A DNA stretch of 44,416 nucleotides from Methylobacter sp. GTDB lineage: Bacteria; Pseudomonadota; Gammaproteobacteria; Methylococcales; Methylomonadaceae. The position numbers and the translations under genes are program-made. This document shows, in pieces, positions 18,288 to 27,739 of this stretch (position 1 is its first letter; each line of letters begins with the position of its first letter). The DNA lies in assembly GCA_030679035.1 (NCBI GenBank), contig JAUXTH010000010.1, forward strand, positions 1 to 44,416, read 5' to 3'. The notes below the pieces were generated by a model. It did not search any database. It was not told the origin of the DNA and worked only from the letters and a program-made list of their open reading frames with translations.

Positions 18288-19607
18288 ATGTCAAAATCAA
18301 TCACATTTTACGTTCAACCAGGCGGTAAATTACAAGGCGAGGCTCGTGTGCCTGGCGATAAATCAATGTCGCATCGTTCAATCATGCTGGGATCGCTGGC
18401 CGAAGGCGTGACTCATGTCAAAGGCTTTCTTGAAGCGGAAGATGCGCTGGCAACCTTGCAGGCTTTTCGCGATATGGGCGTTGAAATTGAAGGCCCGGTC
18501 AATGGCGAACTGACTATACACGGCGTCGGCAAGCACGGCTTAAAAGCGCCGAAAAATGATCTGTATCTGGGCAACTCAGGCACATCAATGCGTTTGTTGA
18601 GCGGTTTATTGGCAGGTCAGGCATTCAACTCAGTATTAACCGGCGATAAATCATTGTCCGGCAGACCGATGAAACGGGTCACCGAGCCATTGGCGGCGAT
18701 GGGCGCGGATATAAAAACCACTGAGAAAGGCACCGCGCCTCTGCACATTACCGGCAGGGCAGGGCAGTTGACCGGTATTGATTATGCGATGCCGATAGCC
18801 AGCGCCCAGGTCAAATCCTGCCTGTTACTGGCAGGCATGTATGCGCAAGGCGTAACCAGCGTTACCGAACCTGCGCCTACCCGCGATCATACCGAACGCA
18901 TGCTGACCGGTTTTAATTATCCGGTGAAGCAAGAAGGCAATAAAGTCAGCATTACCGCTGAAGGCCGTTTAACGGCAGCCGATATTGATGTGCCCAGCGA
19001 TATTTCATCAGCGGCATTTTTCCTGGTCGGGGCATCCATCGCGCCGGGTTCCGATCTGCTGTTGAGACATGTGGGTATTAATCCTACGCGCACCGGCGTC
19101 ATCGACATCCTGAGATTAATGGGTGCCAACATTGAAGTCCTTAACGAACGCACCGTCGGCGGCGAACCGGTTGCCGACCTGCACGTTGTTTACAGTCCAC
19201 TCAAAGGCATAGACATTCCCGAGCATCTGGTGCCATTGGCCATTGATGAGTTTCCTGTGTTGTTTGTTGCCGCAGCCTGTGCAGAAGGTCAAACACGGTT
19301 AACCGGTGCGGAAGAGCTCAGGGTAAAGGAATCTGATCGTATCCAGGTGATGGCTGACGGCCTGCAAATTTTGGGCGTAGATGCTCAATCGACCGAAGAC
19401 GGCATGATTATTCAGGGCGGTTCGATAGGCGGCGGTGAAGTTATATCGCATGGCGACCACCGAATTGCGATGTCGTTTTCAATTGCCGGACTACGCGCCA
19501 ATGCGCCTATTACTATCCACGATTGTGAAAATGTGAATACCTCGTTTCCTGAGTTTAGGGACTTGGCAAGGCGCTTGGGTCTTGATCTGGTTTGCAGGGA
19601 AGAATAA
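18288..19607 (+). CDS. aroA: 3-phosphoshikimate 1-carboxyvinyltransferase (EPSP synthase)
   Basis: The 439-residue enzyme condenses shikimate-3-phosphate with PEP in the shikimate pathway. Motifs are PGDKSMSHRSIMLGSLAEG, LGNSGTSMRLL (PEP-binding loop), SAQVKSCLLLAG and EELRVKESDRI. The first motif and the GFLEAEDALATLQAF context are closer to the class II (CP4-like) enzymes than to E. coli AroA, though the loop lacks the Ala of CP4. The ATG at 18288 is the family start (MSKSITFYVQPGG); the open frame runs further upstream inside tyrA but is not needed. The stop overlaps the cmk start (TAATG). Confidence 0.96.
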   Translation: MSKSITFYVQPGGKLQGEARVPGDKSMSHRSIMLGSLAEGVTHVKGFLEAEDALATLQAFRDMGVEIEGPVNGELTIHGVGKHGLKAPKNDLYLGNSGTSMRLLSGLLAGQAFNSVLTGDKSLSGRPMKRVTEPLAAMGADIKTTEKGTAPLHITGRAGQLTGIDYAMPIASAQVKSCLLLAGMYAQGVTSVTEPAPTRDHTERMLTGFNYPVKQEGNKVSITAEGRLTAADIDVPSDISSAAFFLVGASIAPGSDLLLRHVGINPTRTGVIDILRLMGANIEVLNERTVGGEPVADLHVVYSPLKGIDIPEHLVPLAIDEFPVLFVAAACAEGQTRLTGAEELRVKESDRIQVMADGLQILGVDAQSTEDGMIIQGGSIGGGEVISHGDHRIAMSFSIAGLRANAPITIHDCENVNTSFPEFRDLARRLGLDLVCREE

Positions 19608-20263
19608 TGACAGTGCCTGTATTGACTATTGATGGTCCTAGCGGCGCAGGAAAAGGCACGGTTAGTCGGGCGGTTGCGAAAAAATTGGGCTGGAACTATC
19701 TGGATAGCGGCTCTATCTATCGTTCATTGGCAATTGCGGCGTTAAAACAGGCTGCTGATCTGGAAGATGAAGCGATCATTGCCGATATAGCCCAAGCAAT
19801 GGTGTTGGAATTTGATTGCGGCGATGAACTGATCGTTAAGCTGAACGGTGAGGACATAACCGCCCAGTTAGGCCTTGAGAGCACAGGTAATGCAGCCTCC
19901 GTCGTGGCGGCACTGCCAGAAGTCAGGCGTGTTTTGTTGCAAAAACAAAAAGACTTCAAACAACTGCCGGGGCTGGTTGCAGACGGACGAGACATGGGGA
20001 CTGTAGTTTTTCCTGATGCCCAAAACAAGGTGTTTTTAACCGCCAGCGCAGATGAAAGAGCGAAGAGGCGATATAAACAGTTGAAAGAAAAAGGGATTGA
20101 TGCTAACCTAGCGCAGATAACAAATGAGATAGAAGAGCGAGATCGTCGGGATATGGAGCGTAAGTCAGCTCCGTTAGCTATGGCCAGTGACGCGCTGTAT
20201 ATCGATTCTTCGGATATGGCATTAAATGCTGTTATTGAAGAAGTACTGAATTTAATCCGTTAA
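19607..20263 (+). CDS. cmk: Cytidylate kinase
   Basis: The 218-residue enzyme phosphorylates CMP and dCMP with ATP. The P-loop TIDGPSGAGKGT is at the N-terminus, and LDSGSIYR, GRDMGTVVFPDA and the LID segment with RAKRRYKQL follow as in E. coli Cmk. The start ATG overlaps the aroA stop. Gene order cmk-rpsA-ihfB is conserved across gammaproteobacteria. About 100 bp separate it from rpsA, which probably has its own promoter. Confidence 0.96.
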   Translation: MTVPVLTIDGPSGAGKGTVSRAVAKKLGWNYLDSGSIYRSLAIAALKQAADLEDEAIIADIAQAMVLEFDCGDELIVKLNGEDITAQLGLESTGNAASVVAALPEVRRVLLQKQKDFKQLPGLVADGRDMGTVVFPDAQNKVFLTASADERAKRRYKQLKEKGIDANLAQITNEIEERDRRDMERKSAPLAMASDALYIDSSDMALNAVIEEVLNLIR

Positions 20264-20364
20264 GGATTTTTTACGTGGTCACCTCAAGTTGTTTGCGTGT
20301 GATCTTTTTTTAACTTTGATAAAGAAAAGGCTTGTTGTTGTTTCGACAGGCTTGGGAATGGAAA

Positions 20365-22026
20365 ATGAGCGAAAGCTTTGCTGAATTATTTGAAGAAAGT
20401 CTAATCAAGACGGAAATGCGTCCTGGTGCCATGTTAATGGGTACGGTTGTTGATATCGAAAACGATATGATCATCGTCAGCACCCATTCTAAATCAGAAG
20501 GTGTCATTCCAAAATGGCAGTTTCTAAATAACGATGGCGAATTAGAAGTTGCCATTGGCGACGAAGTTGAGGTTGCCCTTGATTTATTTGAAGACGGCTT
20601 AGGTGCCACACTTCTTTCTCGTGATAAAGCGAAGAAAAACAAAGCTTGGTCCGAACTTGAAAATGCTTTTGAAAAAGAAGCAACCATTATCGGTCGCATT
20701 ACCGGTAAAGTTCGCGGTGGTTTCACCGTGGCGGTTGGCGCATTACGTGCTTTCTTGCCTGGCTCATTGGTTGATGTTCGCCCGATCAGAGACACGACTT
20801 TCCTGGAAAATCGTGATCTGGAATTCAAAGTTATAAAAATCGATCAAAAACGTAACAACGTGGTTCTGTCTCGTCGTGCAGTTGTAGAAAAAGAATACAG
20901 CGCAGAAAGAGAAGAATTGCTGAAAACGCTGGAAGAAGGCGCAGTTGTTACCGGTGTGGTTAAGAACCTGACTGATTACGGCGCGTTTATCGATCTTGGC
21001 GGTATTGACGGTCTGTTACACATCACTGATATGGCATGGAGACGCGTACGTCATCCGTCCGAGTGTGTAGAAATCGGCCAGGAAATTAAAGTTAAAGTCC
21101 TGAAATACGACAAAGATAAAAACCGTGTTTCATTAGGCATGAAGCAAATGGGTGAAGATCCATGGCAAAACATTGCCCGTCGCTATCCAGCCGGCACACG
21201 TGTATTCGGTAAAGTAAACAACCTGACCGATTACGGCTGCTTTGTTGAAATTGAAGAAGGCGTAGAAGGTTTGGTTCACGTTTCTGAAATGGACTGGACC
21301 AACAAAAACGTTAATCCTTCTAAACTCGTTCAGTTGGGCGATGAAGTCGAAGTGATGGTTCTGGAAATTGACGAAGAACGTCGTCGTATTTCTTTAGGCA
21401 TGAAGCAGTGCAAAACCAATCCTTGGGATGAATTTGCAGCAACACATAACAAAGGCGACAAAATCTCTGGAAAAATCAAATCAATTACTGATTTTGGTAT
21501 TTTCATCGGTCTTGATGGCGGTATCGATGGTCTGGTTCACATGTCTGATATTTCTTGGGCAGATGAAGGTGAAGCTTCGGTTCGTGATTTCAAAAAAGGC
21601 GATGAACTGGAGACTGTTATCCTGGCGGTTGATTCTGAACGCGAACGTATCTCTTTAGGTATCAAACAACTTGAACAAGATCCATTCCAAAACTTCCTAG
21701 CTACTCACGAAAAGGGTAGTTTGGTAAAAGGAACGGTTAAAGAAGTTGATGCTAAAGGTGCAGTTATCACTTTAGCTGATAATGTTGAAGGCTACTTACG
21801 CGCTTCTGAGATTCAACGTGATCGCGTTGAAGATGCCAGAACCTTGTTAAAAGAAGGCGACGAGCTTGAAGCTAAGTTCATCGGCGTAGACAAGAAAAGC
21901 AAATCAATTTCTTTATCTATTAAAGCTAAAGATTCTGATGAAGAGACTCATACGATTAAAGATCATTCCCAGCAATCAATTGGCGCACCAACTTTCGCCG
22001 ATATCTTTAAGCAAATGGAAAAATAA
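20365..22026 (+). CDS. rpsA: 30S ribosomal protein S1
   Basis: The 553-residue protein has six S1 RNA-binding repeats. The typical repeat phrases are visible: [40 protein letters not shown] and [20 protein letters not shown], each followed by GLxHxSDxxW. It recruits mRNAs to the ribosome. The ATG at 20365 gives the family start [12 protein letters not shown]; an upstream in-frame TTG at 20332 is unlikely. The gene has more A/T-ending codons than its neighbours, as expected for a highly expressed gene. Confidence 0.97.
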   Translation: MSESFAELFEESLIKTEMRPGAMLMGTVVDIENDMIIVSTHSKSEGVIPKWQFLNNDGELEVAIGDEVEVALDLFEDGLGATLLSRDKAKKNKAWSELENAFEKEATIIGRITGKVRGGFTVAVGALRAFLPGSLVDVRPIRDTTFLENRDLEFKVIKIDQKRNNVVLSRRAVVEKEYSAEREELLKTLEEGAVVTGVVKNLTDYGAFIDLGGIDGLLHITDMAWRRVRHPSECVEIGQEIKVKVLKYDKDKNRVSLGMKQMGEDPWQNIARRYPAGTRVFGKVNNLTDYGCFVEIEEGVEGLVHVSEMDWTNKNVNPSKLVQLGDEVEVMVLEIDEERRRISLGMKQCKTNPWDEFAATHNKGDKISGKIKSITDFGIFIGLDGGIDGLVHMSDISWADEGEASVRDFKKGDELETVILAVDSERERISLGIKQLEQDPFQNFLATHEKGSLVKGTVKEVDAKGAVITLADNVEGYLRASEIQRDRVEDARTLLKEGDELEAKFIGVDKKSKSISLSIKAKDSDEETHTIKDHSQQSIGAPTFADIFKQMEK

Positions 22027-22035
22027 AAATCATGA

Positions 22036-22061
22036 GGGGGTATGTATCCGTACATATCCCC
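22036..22061 (+). terminator. Hairpin between rpsA and ihfB
   Basis: GGGGGTATGTA pairs with TACATATCCCC over 11 bp (one G-T wobble) around the tetraloop TCCG. The following sequence (CTGTGTTTATTTG) is only moderately U-rich. It could be a partial terminator or mRNA-stabilising hairpin that reduces ihfB expression relative to rpsA. Confidence 0.55.
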
Positions 22062-22090
22062 TGTGTTTATTTGTTTTCGCAGGATAGAAT

Positions 22091-22396
22091 GTGACAAAAT
22101 CAGAATTAATTGAAGCACTTGCTAAACATCAACCGCATCTGGCACAGAAAGATGTAGAGATAGCGGTAAAATGTATCATTGAACAAATGAATCAGGCGTT
22201 ATCTTCCGGTGAAAGAATCGAGATCAGAGGTTTTGGTAGTTTTTCACTACATTTGCGTCCTCCTCGCATGGGGCGTAACCCTAAAACAGGTGAATCGGTA
22301 GCGTTATCAAAAAAACATGTACCGCATTTCAAGCCTGGCAAGGAATTGCGTGACCGTGTGGATGCTTCGCGGAATAAATGTAAGATAGTCGATTAA
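22091..22396 (+). CDS. ihfB: Integration host factor subunit beta
   Basis: The 101-residue HU/IHF-family protein starts [11 protein letters not shown] and contains the DNA-intercalating beta-arm [13 protein letters not shown] with the conserved proline. It pairs with IhfA to bend DNA at specific sites. The start is GTG (22091), preceded by AGGA at good distance. An ATG two bases earlier is out of frame. The C-terminus ([14 protein letters not shown]) is slightly longer than in E. coli. Its location downstream of rpsA is the conserved gammaproteobacterial one. Confidence 0.96.
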   Translation: MTKSELIEALAKHQPHLAQKDVEIAVKCIIEQMNQALSSGERIEIRGFGSFSLHLRPPRMGRNPKTGESVALSKKHVPHFKPGKELRDRVDASRNKCKIVD

Positions 22397-22410
22397 TTGC
22401 TAGTGTATTG

Positions 22411-22447
22411 AAGCTCTGCAAAACATAGTTGCAGGGCTTTAATTTTT
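22411..22447 (+). terminator. Rho-independent terminator of the gyrA-ihfB region
   Basis: AAGCTCTGCAA pairs with TTGCAGGGCTT (one G-T wobble) and is followed by TTAATTTTTT. It closes the long plus-strand cluster just before the convergent Nudix gene. Confidence 0.8.
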
Positions 22448-22463
22448 TGTAGGCCCCTCCTTT

Positions 22464-23069
22464 TTATTTATTCCCCCATAGTTGCTTAAGCTTTTGTCGA
22501 TTCAATGCCAGCCACTGAATCGCAATGATAGGTATTGCCGATTCTATCTCGCCGTTTTCCAGCATAAGATACACCTCATTAAAATCAACGGCACGCACCA
22601 AAATATCCTCGTCCTCGTGATCTAAGCCATGAATGCCGCCCACTTGCGTGCTATCTACTTTGCCGCAAAACAGCGTGATCCACTCTGAGAAAGCGCCCGG
22701 CGTGGTATAAAACTCATTGATAACCATCAATTGTTCAATTTCACAGCCCGCCTCCTCCAACGATTCACGATAAGCGACTTCCTCGGCCGATTCGCCTTCC
22801 TCTATCGCTCCTGCAACAATTTCGACCAGCCAGGCTCTATCAGGATGTAAAATTGCGGCGGCGGTTCTGAACTGTTCGATCAGCACCACCTTGTCGGCAT
22901 CGGGATCATATAATAGAACCGCAACGCAGCTGCCGCGCATGAATAGCTCGCGGGTTATTTCTGCGCTCCAGCCTCCGCCAAACAAGGTGTGTTTAAGGCG
23001 GTATTTTTCCACGCGGAAAAAGCCCTGATAGACGATTTCCTTAGCCAAAACATCAAACTGTTTATCCAT
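22464..23069 (-). CDS. nudF: Nudix hydrolase, ADP-ribose pyrophosphatase type
   Basis: The 201-residue enzyme has a complete Nudix box starting at Gly87 (GAIEEGESAEEVAYRE, then SLEEAGC). Its N-terminal beta-strands and the RAWLVEIVAGAIEEG context are those of ADP-ribose diphosphatases (E. coli NudF/AspP), which split ADP-ribose to AMP and ribose-5-phosphate. I start at ATG 23069 (MDKQFDVLAKEIVYQGFFRV); a TTG lies six codons upstream. The start overlaps the stop of the dehydrogenase gene by 8 bp, so the two are coupled. Substrate specificity is by family resemblance. Confidence 0.9.
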   Translation of the reverse strand: MDKQFDVLAKEIVYQGFFRVEKYRLKHTLFGGGWSAEITRELFMRGSCVAVLLYDPDADKVVLIEQFRTAAAILHPDRAWLVEIVAGAIEEGESAEEVAYRESLEEAGCEIEQLMVINEFYTTPGAFSEWITLFCGKVDSTQVGGIHGLDHEDEDILVRAVDFNEVYLMLENGEIESAIPIIAIQWLALNRQKLKQLWGNK

Positions 23070-24189
23070 GGTTACCGTTGTACTCAACTTTATAAATAAT
23101 GCCGAGCTTATCGTCGCTAATCAATAGGCTGCCATTAGGCATTTCCAGAATATCGACCGGGCGGCCAAGCACATTGCTGTCTTTGTTTAGCCAGCCATCA
23201 ATAAAAACCTGTTCGGCAACAGGCTTGCCCTGATTGAATTTTACCAAGGCAACACGATAACCGTGTGGCTCAGACCGGTTCCATGAACCGTGCTCAGCGA
23301 CAAATAATTGATTTTGATATTCGACAGGGAATTGCTTGCCCCGATAAAAACGCAGCCCCAACGGTGCTATATGAGCCTTAAATTTCCATGCCGGTGCGGT
23401 AAATTGCGAGCACTTCTTACCGGCGGCGAACTCGGGGTCGGGAATGTCGCCGCCATGACAATAGGGAAAACCAAAATGTTCGCCGATAGTCGTCCACCGA
23501 TTAAGTTCATCGGGCGGCAGGTCATCGCCCAAATAATCACGGCCATTCTCGGTAAAAAACAAGGCATCGGTTTCCGGTTGCCAGTCAAAGCCGACCGAAC
23601 TTCTGATACCTCTGGCAAGTATTTCAAAACCGCTGCCATCTGCATTTAACCTGACCAGCGAGGAATAGATCGGTTTTTCAGGCTCACAAATATTGCACGG
23701 CGCTCCAACTGAGGTGTACAGCTTATTGTCAGGGCCAAAGCGCAGATATTTCCATCCGTGGTGCTCCTCTGATGGAAATTGATTGTAAACCACAACAGGT
23801 TTAGGCGGATTAGCCAACTGCTGAGTAATGCGGTCAAAACGGATAATGCGGTTAACTTCCGCCACATACAGTGAATCGTTTTTGTAAGCAACGCCGTTGG
23901 GCAGATATAAATGGTTAGCAATCACATAACGCTTATCCGCTACGCCGTCGCTATTGCTGTCCTGTACGGCATAAATCACGCCTTCAGAACCCGTACCTAC
24001 AAACACCACACCGTTATCGCCCAAGGCCAAACTTCGGGCATTAGGCAGGTTATCGGCAAAAATAGACAAGGTGAAACCTTGGGGTACATGCAGTTGCTTT
24101 AGAATATTCTGATGACTGCTTGGCTGTGCAAAAACCAAGTAAGGGCTAATTAAAAACAAAGTACTCAAGATTACTTTTATAATAGACAT
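23062..24189 (-). CDS. Secreted sorbosone/glucose dehydrogenase-like beta-propeller
   Basis: The 376-residue protein has a signal peptide (IIKVILSTLFLISPYLVFA) and six repeats of a beta-propeller: FADNLPNARSLALGDNGVVF, LYTSVGAPCNIC, GFDWQPETDALFFTENGRD, FVAEHGSWNRS and LLISDDKLGIIY. These match soluble PQQ-dependent aldose or L-sorbosone dehydrogenases, which oxidise sugars in the periplasm. The PQQ-binding His and Arg residues cannot be assigned with certainty by eye, so some other ligand is possible. The ATG at 24189 is preceded by GGAGG 8 bp upstream, better than the ATG 18 bp earlier. It is coupled to the Nudix gene downstream. Confidence 0.82.
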   Translation of the reverse strand: MSIIKVILSTLFLISPYLVFAQPSSHQNILKQLHVPQGFTLSIFADNLPNARSLALGDNGVVFVGTGSEGVIYAVQDSNSDGVADKRYVIANHLYLPNGVAYKNDSLYVAEVNRIIRFDRITQQLANPPKPVVVYNQFPSEEHHGWKYLRFGPDNKLYTSVGAPCNICEPEKPIYSSLVRLNADGSGFEILARGIRSSVGFDWQPETDALFFTENGRDYLGDDLPPDELNRWTTIGEHFGFPYCHGGDIPDPEFAAGKKCSQFTAPAWKFKAHIAPLGLRFYRGKQFPVEYQNQLFVAEHGSWNRSEPHGYRVALVKFNQGKPVAEQVFIDGWLNKDSNVLGRPVDILEMPNGSLLISDDKLGIIYKVEYNGNHG

Positions 24190-24301
24190 GACAATAACCT
24201 CCATCAATGAACTTAAGCTATATTAGCACTGTTAGGAGGCTTGGAATGTGTTATTCAAGCCCCATATCGATTAAATCTTAACTTAAAAAAGGCTCAAATA
24301 T

Positions 24302-25177
24302 ATGATGCGTATTTTTCTTTTTCTTGCGACCAATGCGGCTATATTGGTTGTGGTCAGTATTATTTTTAATGTCTTAGGTTTAAGTGGCACTCTGGATGCT
24401 CAAGGTGTCGATCTTAATCTGAATGCTCTTTTAGTCATGTCGGCCATCATCGGCATGACCGGTTCGGTTATTTCTTTGGCGATGTCAAAATGGTCGGCAA
24501 AAAGGGCGATGGGCGTACACGTTATCGAACAGCCTCAGAATCAAACCGAGCAATGGTTGATCGAGATCGTGGCTAGACAAGCCAAGCAGGCGGGTATCGG
24601 TATGCCGGAAGTCGGTATATTCCAAACGCCTGATGCCAATGCTTTTGCTACTGGCATGAGTAAAAACAATGCGTTGGTAGCGGTCAGTACCGGCTTGCTG
24701 CAAAACATGAAAGCCGATGAAGTCGAAGCGGTAGTCGGCCATGAAATCAGCCATGTAGCCAACGGCGATATGGTAACGATGGCGTTGATGCAGGGCGTGG
24801 TAAATACCTTTGTTTACTTTTTTGCCACGATCATCGGCCATGTTGTCGATCGGGTTGTGTTTAAAACCGAGCGTGGCTACGGTCCGGCCTATTACATCAC
24901 CCAAATGGCGGCCCAAGTTGTCCTGGGGATTCTGGCCTCTATGCTGGTGATGTGGTTCTCCCGTTACCGCGAATTTAAGGCGGATGCCGGCGGCGCAAAC
25001 CTGGCCGGACGCGAAAAAATGATCGGTGCTTTGCGTGCCTTGCAGCGCGGACACGAAGCGGAAGACCTGCCGGGGCAACTGGCGGCTTTCGGCATTAACG
25101 GCGGTGGAGTGAGCAAATTGTTCATGAGCCATCCGCCATTGGAAGAACGCATTGCCGCGTTACAAAACAATCGTTAA
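24302..25177 (+). CDS. htpX: Membrane zinc metalloprotease HtpX
   Basis: The 291-residue inner-membrane protease degrades damaged membrane proteins together with FtsH. The zinc motif HEISH (His147, Glu148, His151) lies in VVGHEISHVANGDM, and the third ligand Glu is in YREFKADAGG. Four hydrophobic segments are visible: about 3-25, 42-60, 157-178 and 196-215. Length equals E. coli HtpX (293). It is expressed alone. A 16-bp perfect inverted repeat sits directly downstream. Confidence 0.96.
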   Translation: MMRIFLFLATNAAILVVVSIIFNVLGLSGTLDAQGVDLNLNALLVMSAIIGMTGSVISLAMSKWSAKRAMGVHVIEQPQNQTEQWLIEIVARQAKQAGIGMPEVGIFQTPDANAFATGMSKNNALVAVSTGLLQNMKADEVEAVVGHEISHVANGDMVTMALMQGVVNTFVYFFATIIGHVVDRVVFKTERGYGPAYYITQMAAQVVLGILASMLVMWFSRYREFKADAGGANLAGREKMIGALRALQRGHEAEDLPGQLAAFGINGGGVSKLFMSHPPLEERIAALQNNR

Positions 25178-25190
25178 TTAAAAGCATAAA

Positions 25191-25288
25191 ACCACGAAGA
25201 CACGAAGGGCACGAAGTTTTATTTCTCGGCAATTGCTCCTGCATTGCTCTACCTCCTACATCCGTGCAGTCGTTCGTGTCTTCGTGGT
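25191..25288. repeat. Inverted repeat element with 16-bp perfect arms (family R4)
   Basis: ACCACGAAGACACGAA (25191-25206) pairs perfectly with TTCGTGTCTTCGTGGT (25273-25288) around a 66-bp loop. It lies between htpX and the DUF2835 gene. A decayed relative can be seen at about 10940-11000 (CACAAGAAGTACGAAGGA and TTTTCGTGCCTTTGGTGG). It is probably a dispersed palindromic element, possibly mobilised in trans. Confidence 0.65.
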
Positions 25289-25313
25289 GAATTATTTTTA
25301 TGCGTATATCATC

Positions 25314-25544
25314 ATGACCCAACACCAATACATCCGCTTTGCGCTTAGTCTGTCATACGACCAATACCTTAAGGTTTATCAAGGTGCGGCCAAAAATGTT
25401 TCGGTCGTCGCCGATGACGGCAGAAGAGTGGCTTTTCCGGCAGGCAGAATTCAGCCTTTTTTGACCAAGCAAGGCATCAATGGTTATTTTGAAATGGAAT
25501 TAACGCCTGAATATAAATTTGTCAGTATCAAAAAGCTCAAATAA
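25314..25544 (+). CDS. DUF2835 family small protein
   Basis: The 76-residue protein (MTQHQYIRFALSLSYDQYLK onwards, with GRRVAFPAGRIQPF in the middle and MELTPEYKFVSIKKL at the end) matches the layout of DUF2835, a short beta-rich protein common in gammaproteobacteria with no known role. I use the ATG at 25314 because it gives the full family length; the open frame upstream lies in the palindrome. No good ribosome-binding site is visible (ATATCATC), so translation may be low. Confidence 0.8.
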   Translation: MTQHQYIRFALSLSYDQYLKVYQGAAKNVSVVADDGRRVAFPAGRIQPFLTKQGINGYFEMELTPEYKFVSIKKLK

Positions 25545-25613
25545 AACGTCATGGTTATCTGCCTTTCAGATGCCGATAAATTCTCATCACGCTAACTAAT
25601 TGAAGGTGCGCAA

Positions 25614-27017
25614 TTGAAAACAGAAGTTCTGGTGCTGGGCGGTGGCCCTGGAGGTTACACGGCGGCGTTTCGTGCGGCCGACTTAGGTAAGCAAGTCACG
25701 TTGGTTGAGCGTTATCCGGTGTTGGGCGGGGTTTGTTTAAATGTCGGCTGCATTCCGTCAAAAACCCTGTTGCATGCGGCCGCAGTGCTCAATGAAGCCA
25801 AGGAAATTAATCCTGCCGGGATCAGTTTTGCCGAACCCAACATTGACCTGGAAAAACTACGCGGCTGGAAAAACACCATCAGTTCCCAGTTAACTACGGG
25901 CTTGGCTGCGTTGGCAAAACAACGCAATGTGACGATTGTAAAAGGCGTTGGGCGTTTTGTTTCCGACACACAGGTGCAGGTTGAAGGCGGCGACGATACC
26001 CAGTCCATTGAGTTTAAACAGGCTATTATCGCGGTCGGCTCCCAGCCGGTAAAAATACCGTCGTTTCCGAATGACGATCCTCGGCTGATGGATTCCACCG
26101 ATGCGCTCAACCTTGAAAGCATCCCGAAAAAACTGCTGATTATCGGCGGCGGCATCATCGGCCTGGAAATGGCGACCGTTTATAACGCGCTGGGCAGCAA
26201 GATCACCGTGGTTGAAATGCAGGATCAGATTATCTCCGGTTGTGACAAGGATCTGGTCAGACCCTTAATGCAGCGGATCAAAAAACAATACGACAATATT
26301 TTTCTGGAAACCCAAGTAACAAATATTGAAGCATTGCCGGAAGGCTTGGAAGTCAGTTTTCTCGGCAAAGACGCACCCGAAACCGATGTATTCGATAAGG
26401 TACTGGTCGCGGTGGGTAGGCGATCCAACGGCCACTTAATCGATGCCGACAAAGCCGGGGTTAATGTCGATGAACGCGGATTTATCAACGTCGATAAACA
26501 ACAGCGCAGCAACGTGAAGCATATTTTTGCGATCGGCGATGTGGCGGGCAATCCGATGCTGGCGCACAAAGCGACGCATGAAGGCAAAATAGCGGCTGAA
26601 GCAATTGCCGGAAGGTCGACCGAGTGGCGTGCTTTGACCATTCCTTCGGTGGCTTATACCGATCCTGAAATCGCCTGGATGGGCCTGACTGAAAATGCCG
26701 CTAAAGCGCAAGGCATCGCTTATGAAAAAGCTGCCTTCCCGTGGGCTGCAAGCGGTCGGTCATTAAGCATCGGGCGCAAGGAAGGCGTGACCAAATTGCT
26801 TTCCGACAAACAAACCGGCCGCATTTTAGGCGCAGGCATCGTCGGCACCAATGCGGGGGAATTGATTGCAGAAGCCGTCTTGGCTTTGGAGATGGGCGCA
26901 AGCGTTGAAGATTTGGCATTAACGGTACACGCGCATCCGACGCTGGCCGAAACCTTGGGCTTTTCGGCAGAAATGATCGAAGGCACTATTACTGATTTAT
27001 TGATTAAAAAACGATGA
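25614..27017 (+). CDS. lpdA: Dihydrolipoamide dehydrogenase (E3)
   Basis: The 467-residue flavoprotein reoxidises lipoamide of pyruvate/2-oxoglutarate dehydrogenase and of the glycine-cleavage system. The FAD motif GGGPGGYTAA, the redox-active pair Cys41/Cys46 in GGVCLNVGCIPSK, the NAD motif IIGGGIIGLEMA and the C-terminal HPTLAE catalytic His-Glu are all present. No N-terminal lipoyl domain is fused. The start is TTG (25614) with GAAGG upstream. It is followed by, and overlaps by 4 bp, a DUF445 gene. The E1/E2 genes are not in the window. Confidence 0.96.
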   Translation: MKTEVLVLGGGPGGYTAAFRAADLGKQVTLVERYPVLGGVCLNVGCIPSKTLLHAAAVLNEAKEINPAGISFAEPNIDLEKLRGWKNTISSQLTTGLAALAKQRNVTIVKGVGRFVSDTQVQVEGGDDTQSIEFKQAIIAVGSQPVKIPSFPNDDPRLMDSTDALNLESIPKKLLIIGGGIIGLEMATVYNALGSKITVVEMQDQIISGCDKDLVRPLMQRIKKQYDNIFLETQVTNIEALPEGLEVSFLGKDAPETDVFDKVLVAVGRRSNGHLIDADKAGVNVDERGFINVDKQQRSNVKHIFAIGDVAGNPMLAHKATHEGKIAAEAIAGRSTEWRALTIPSVAYTDPEIAWMGLTENAAKAQGIAYEKAAFPWAASGRSLSIGRKEGVTKLLSDKQTGRILGAGIVGTNAGELIAEAVLALEMGASVEDLALTVHAHPTLAETLGFSAEMIEGTITDLLIKKR

Positions 27018-27739
27018 AAGAAAAATTTTTAAACAAAAGCTTCATGACCAATTTTATTTCGGTTGTGATTATTGCAATCGGCTATGTTAGCCCTGCACAA
27101 CCGGAGCTAATTAAATCCATCGGTTTTTTTGCCCTATCCGGCGCTATTACCAACTGGCTGGCTATTTACATGCTGTTTGAGAAAGTGCCTTTTTTATACG
27201 GTTCAGGCGTTATCCCGGCAAGGTTTGAAGAATTCAAACTGTCGATCAAACAGCTGATGATGGAGCAGTTTTTTACTGCAAACAACATCGAACAGTTTAT
27301 TGAAAACGAGGAACAGCAAGGCAAAAAACTGTTGAATCTTGAACCATTGTTGAACGCAGTCGATTACGACAAGGTTTACGAAGGCTTGGTGTCGTCGATT
27401 ATGGGTTCGTCTTTTGGTGGCATGTTAATGATGATGGGCGGCGAAGAAGCGCTGGTGCCGCTAAAAGAGCCGTTTACCGAAAAAATGAAAGTCACCTTGA
27501 CCGAAATGGTCGAATCCGACCGGTTTAAAGCCGCATTAAAACACGGATTGGATGCGCACAAAATCGGCGGCGATATTGTCGGCAAAATTGAATTAGTGAT
27601 CGATAAGCGCCTAAGTGAATTAACCCCGCAACTGGTTAAAGAAATGGTCCAGGCCATCATCCGTCAACACTTGGGCTGGCTGGTGGTTTGGGGCGGTATA
27701 TTCGGCGGTTTGATGGGCGCATTATTCGTTTTCGCCTGA
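27014..27739 (+). CDS. DUF445 family membrane protein
   Basis: The 241-residue protein has an N-terminal membrane pair (about 10-55, with the typical GAITNWLAIYMLFEKVPFLYG phrase) and a C-terminal helix (LVVWGGIFGGLMGALFVFA) around a helical domain. The GAxTNxLAIxMLF motif is the hallmark of DUF445 proteins such as YtwI/YjiN types. Function is unknown. The gene overlaps the lpdA stop (ATGA) and its own stop overlaps the esterase ATG (TGATG), making a coupled lpdA-DUF445-esterase operon. Confidence 0.82.
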   Translation: MKEKFLNKSFMTNFISVVIIAIGYVSPAQPELIKSIGFFALSGAITNWLAIYMLFEKVPFLYGSGVIPARFEEFKLSIKQLMMEQFFTANNIEQFIENEEQQGKKLLNLEPLLNAVDYDKVYEGLVSSIMGSSFGGMLMMMGGEEALVPLKEPFTEKMKVTLTEMVESDRFKAALKHGLDAHKIGGDIVGKIELVIDKRLSELTPQLVKEMVQAIIRQHLGWLVVWGGIFGGLMGALFVFA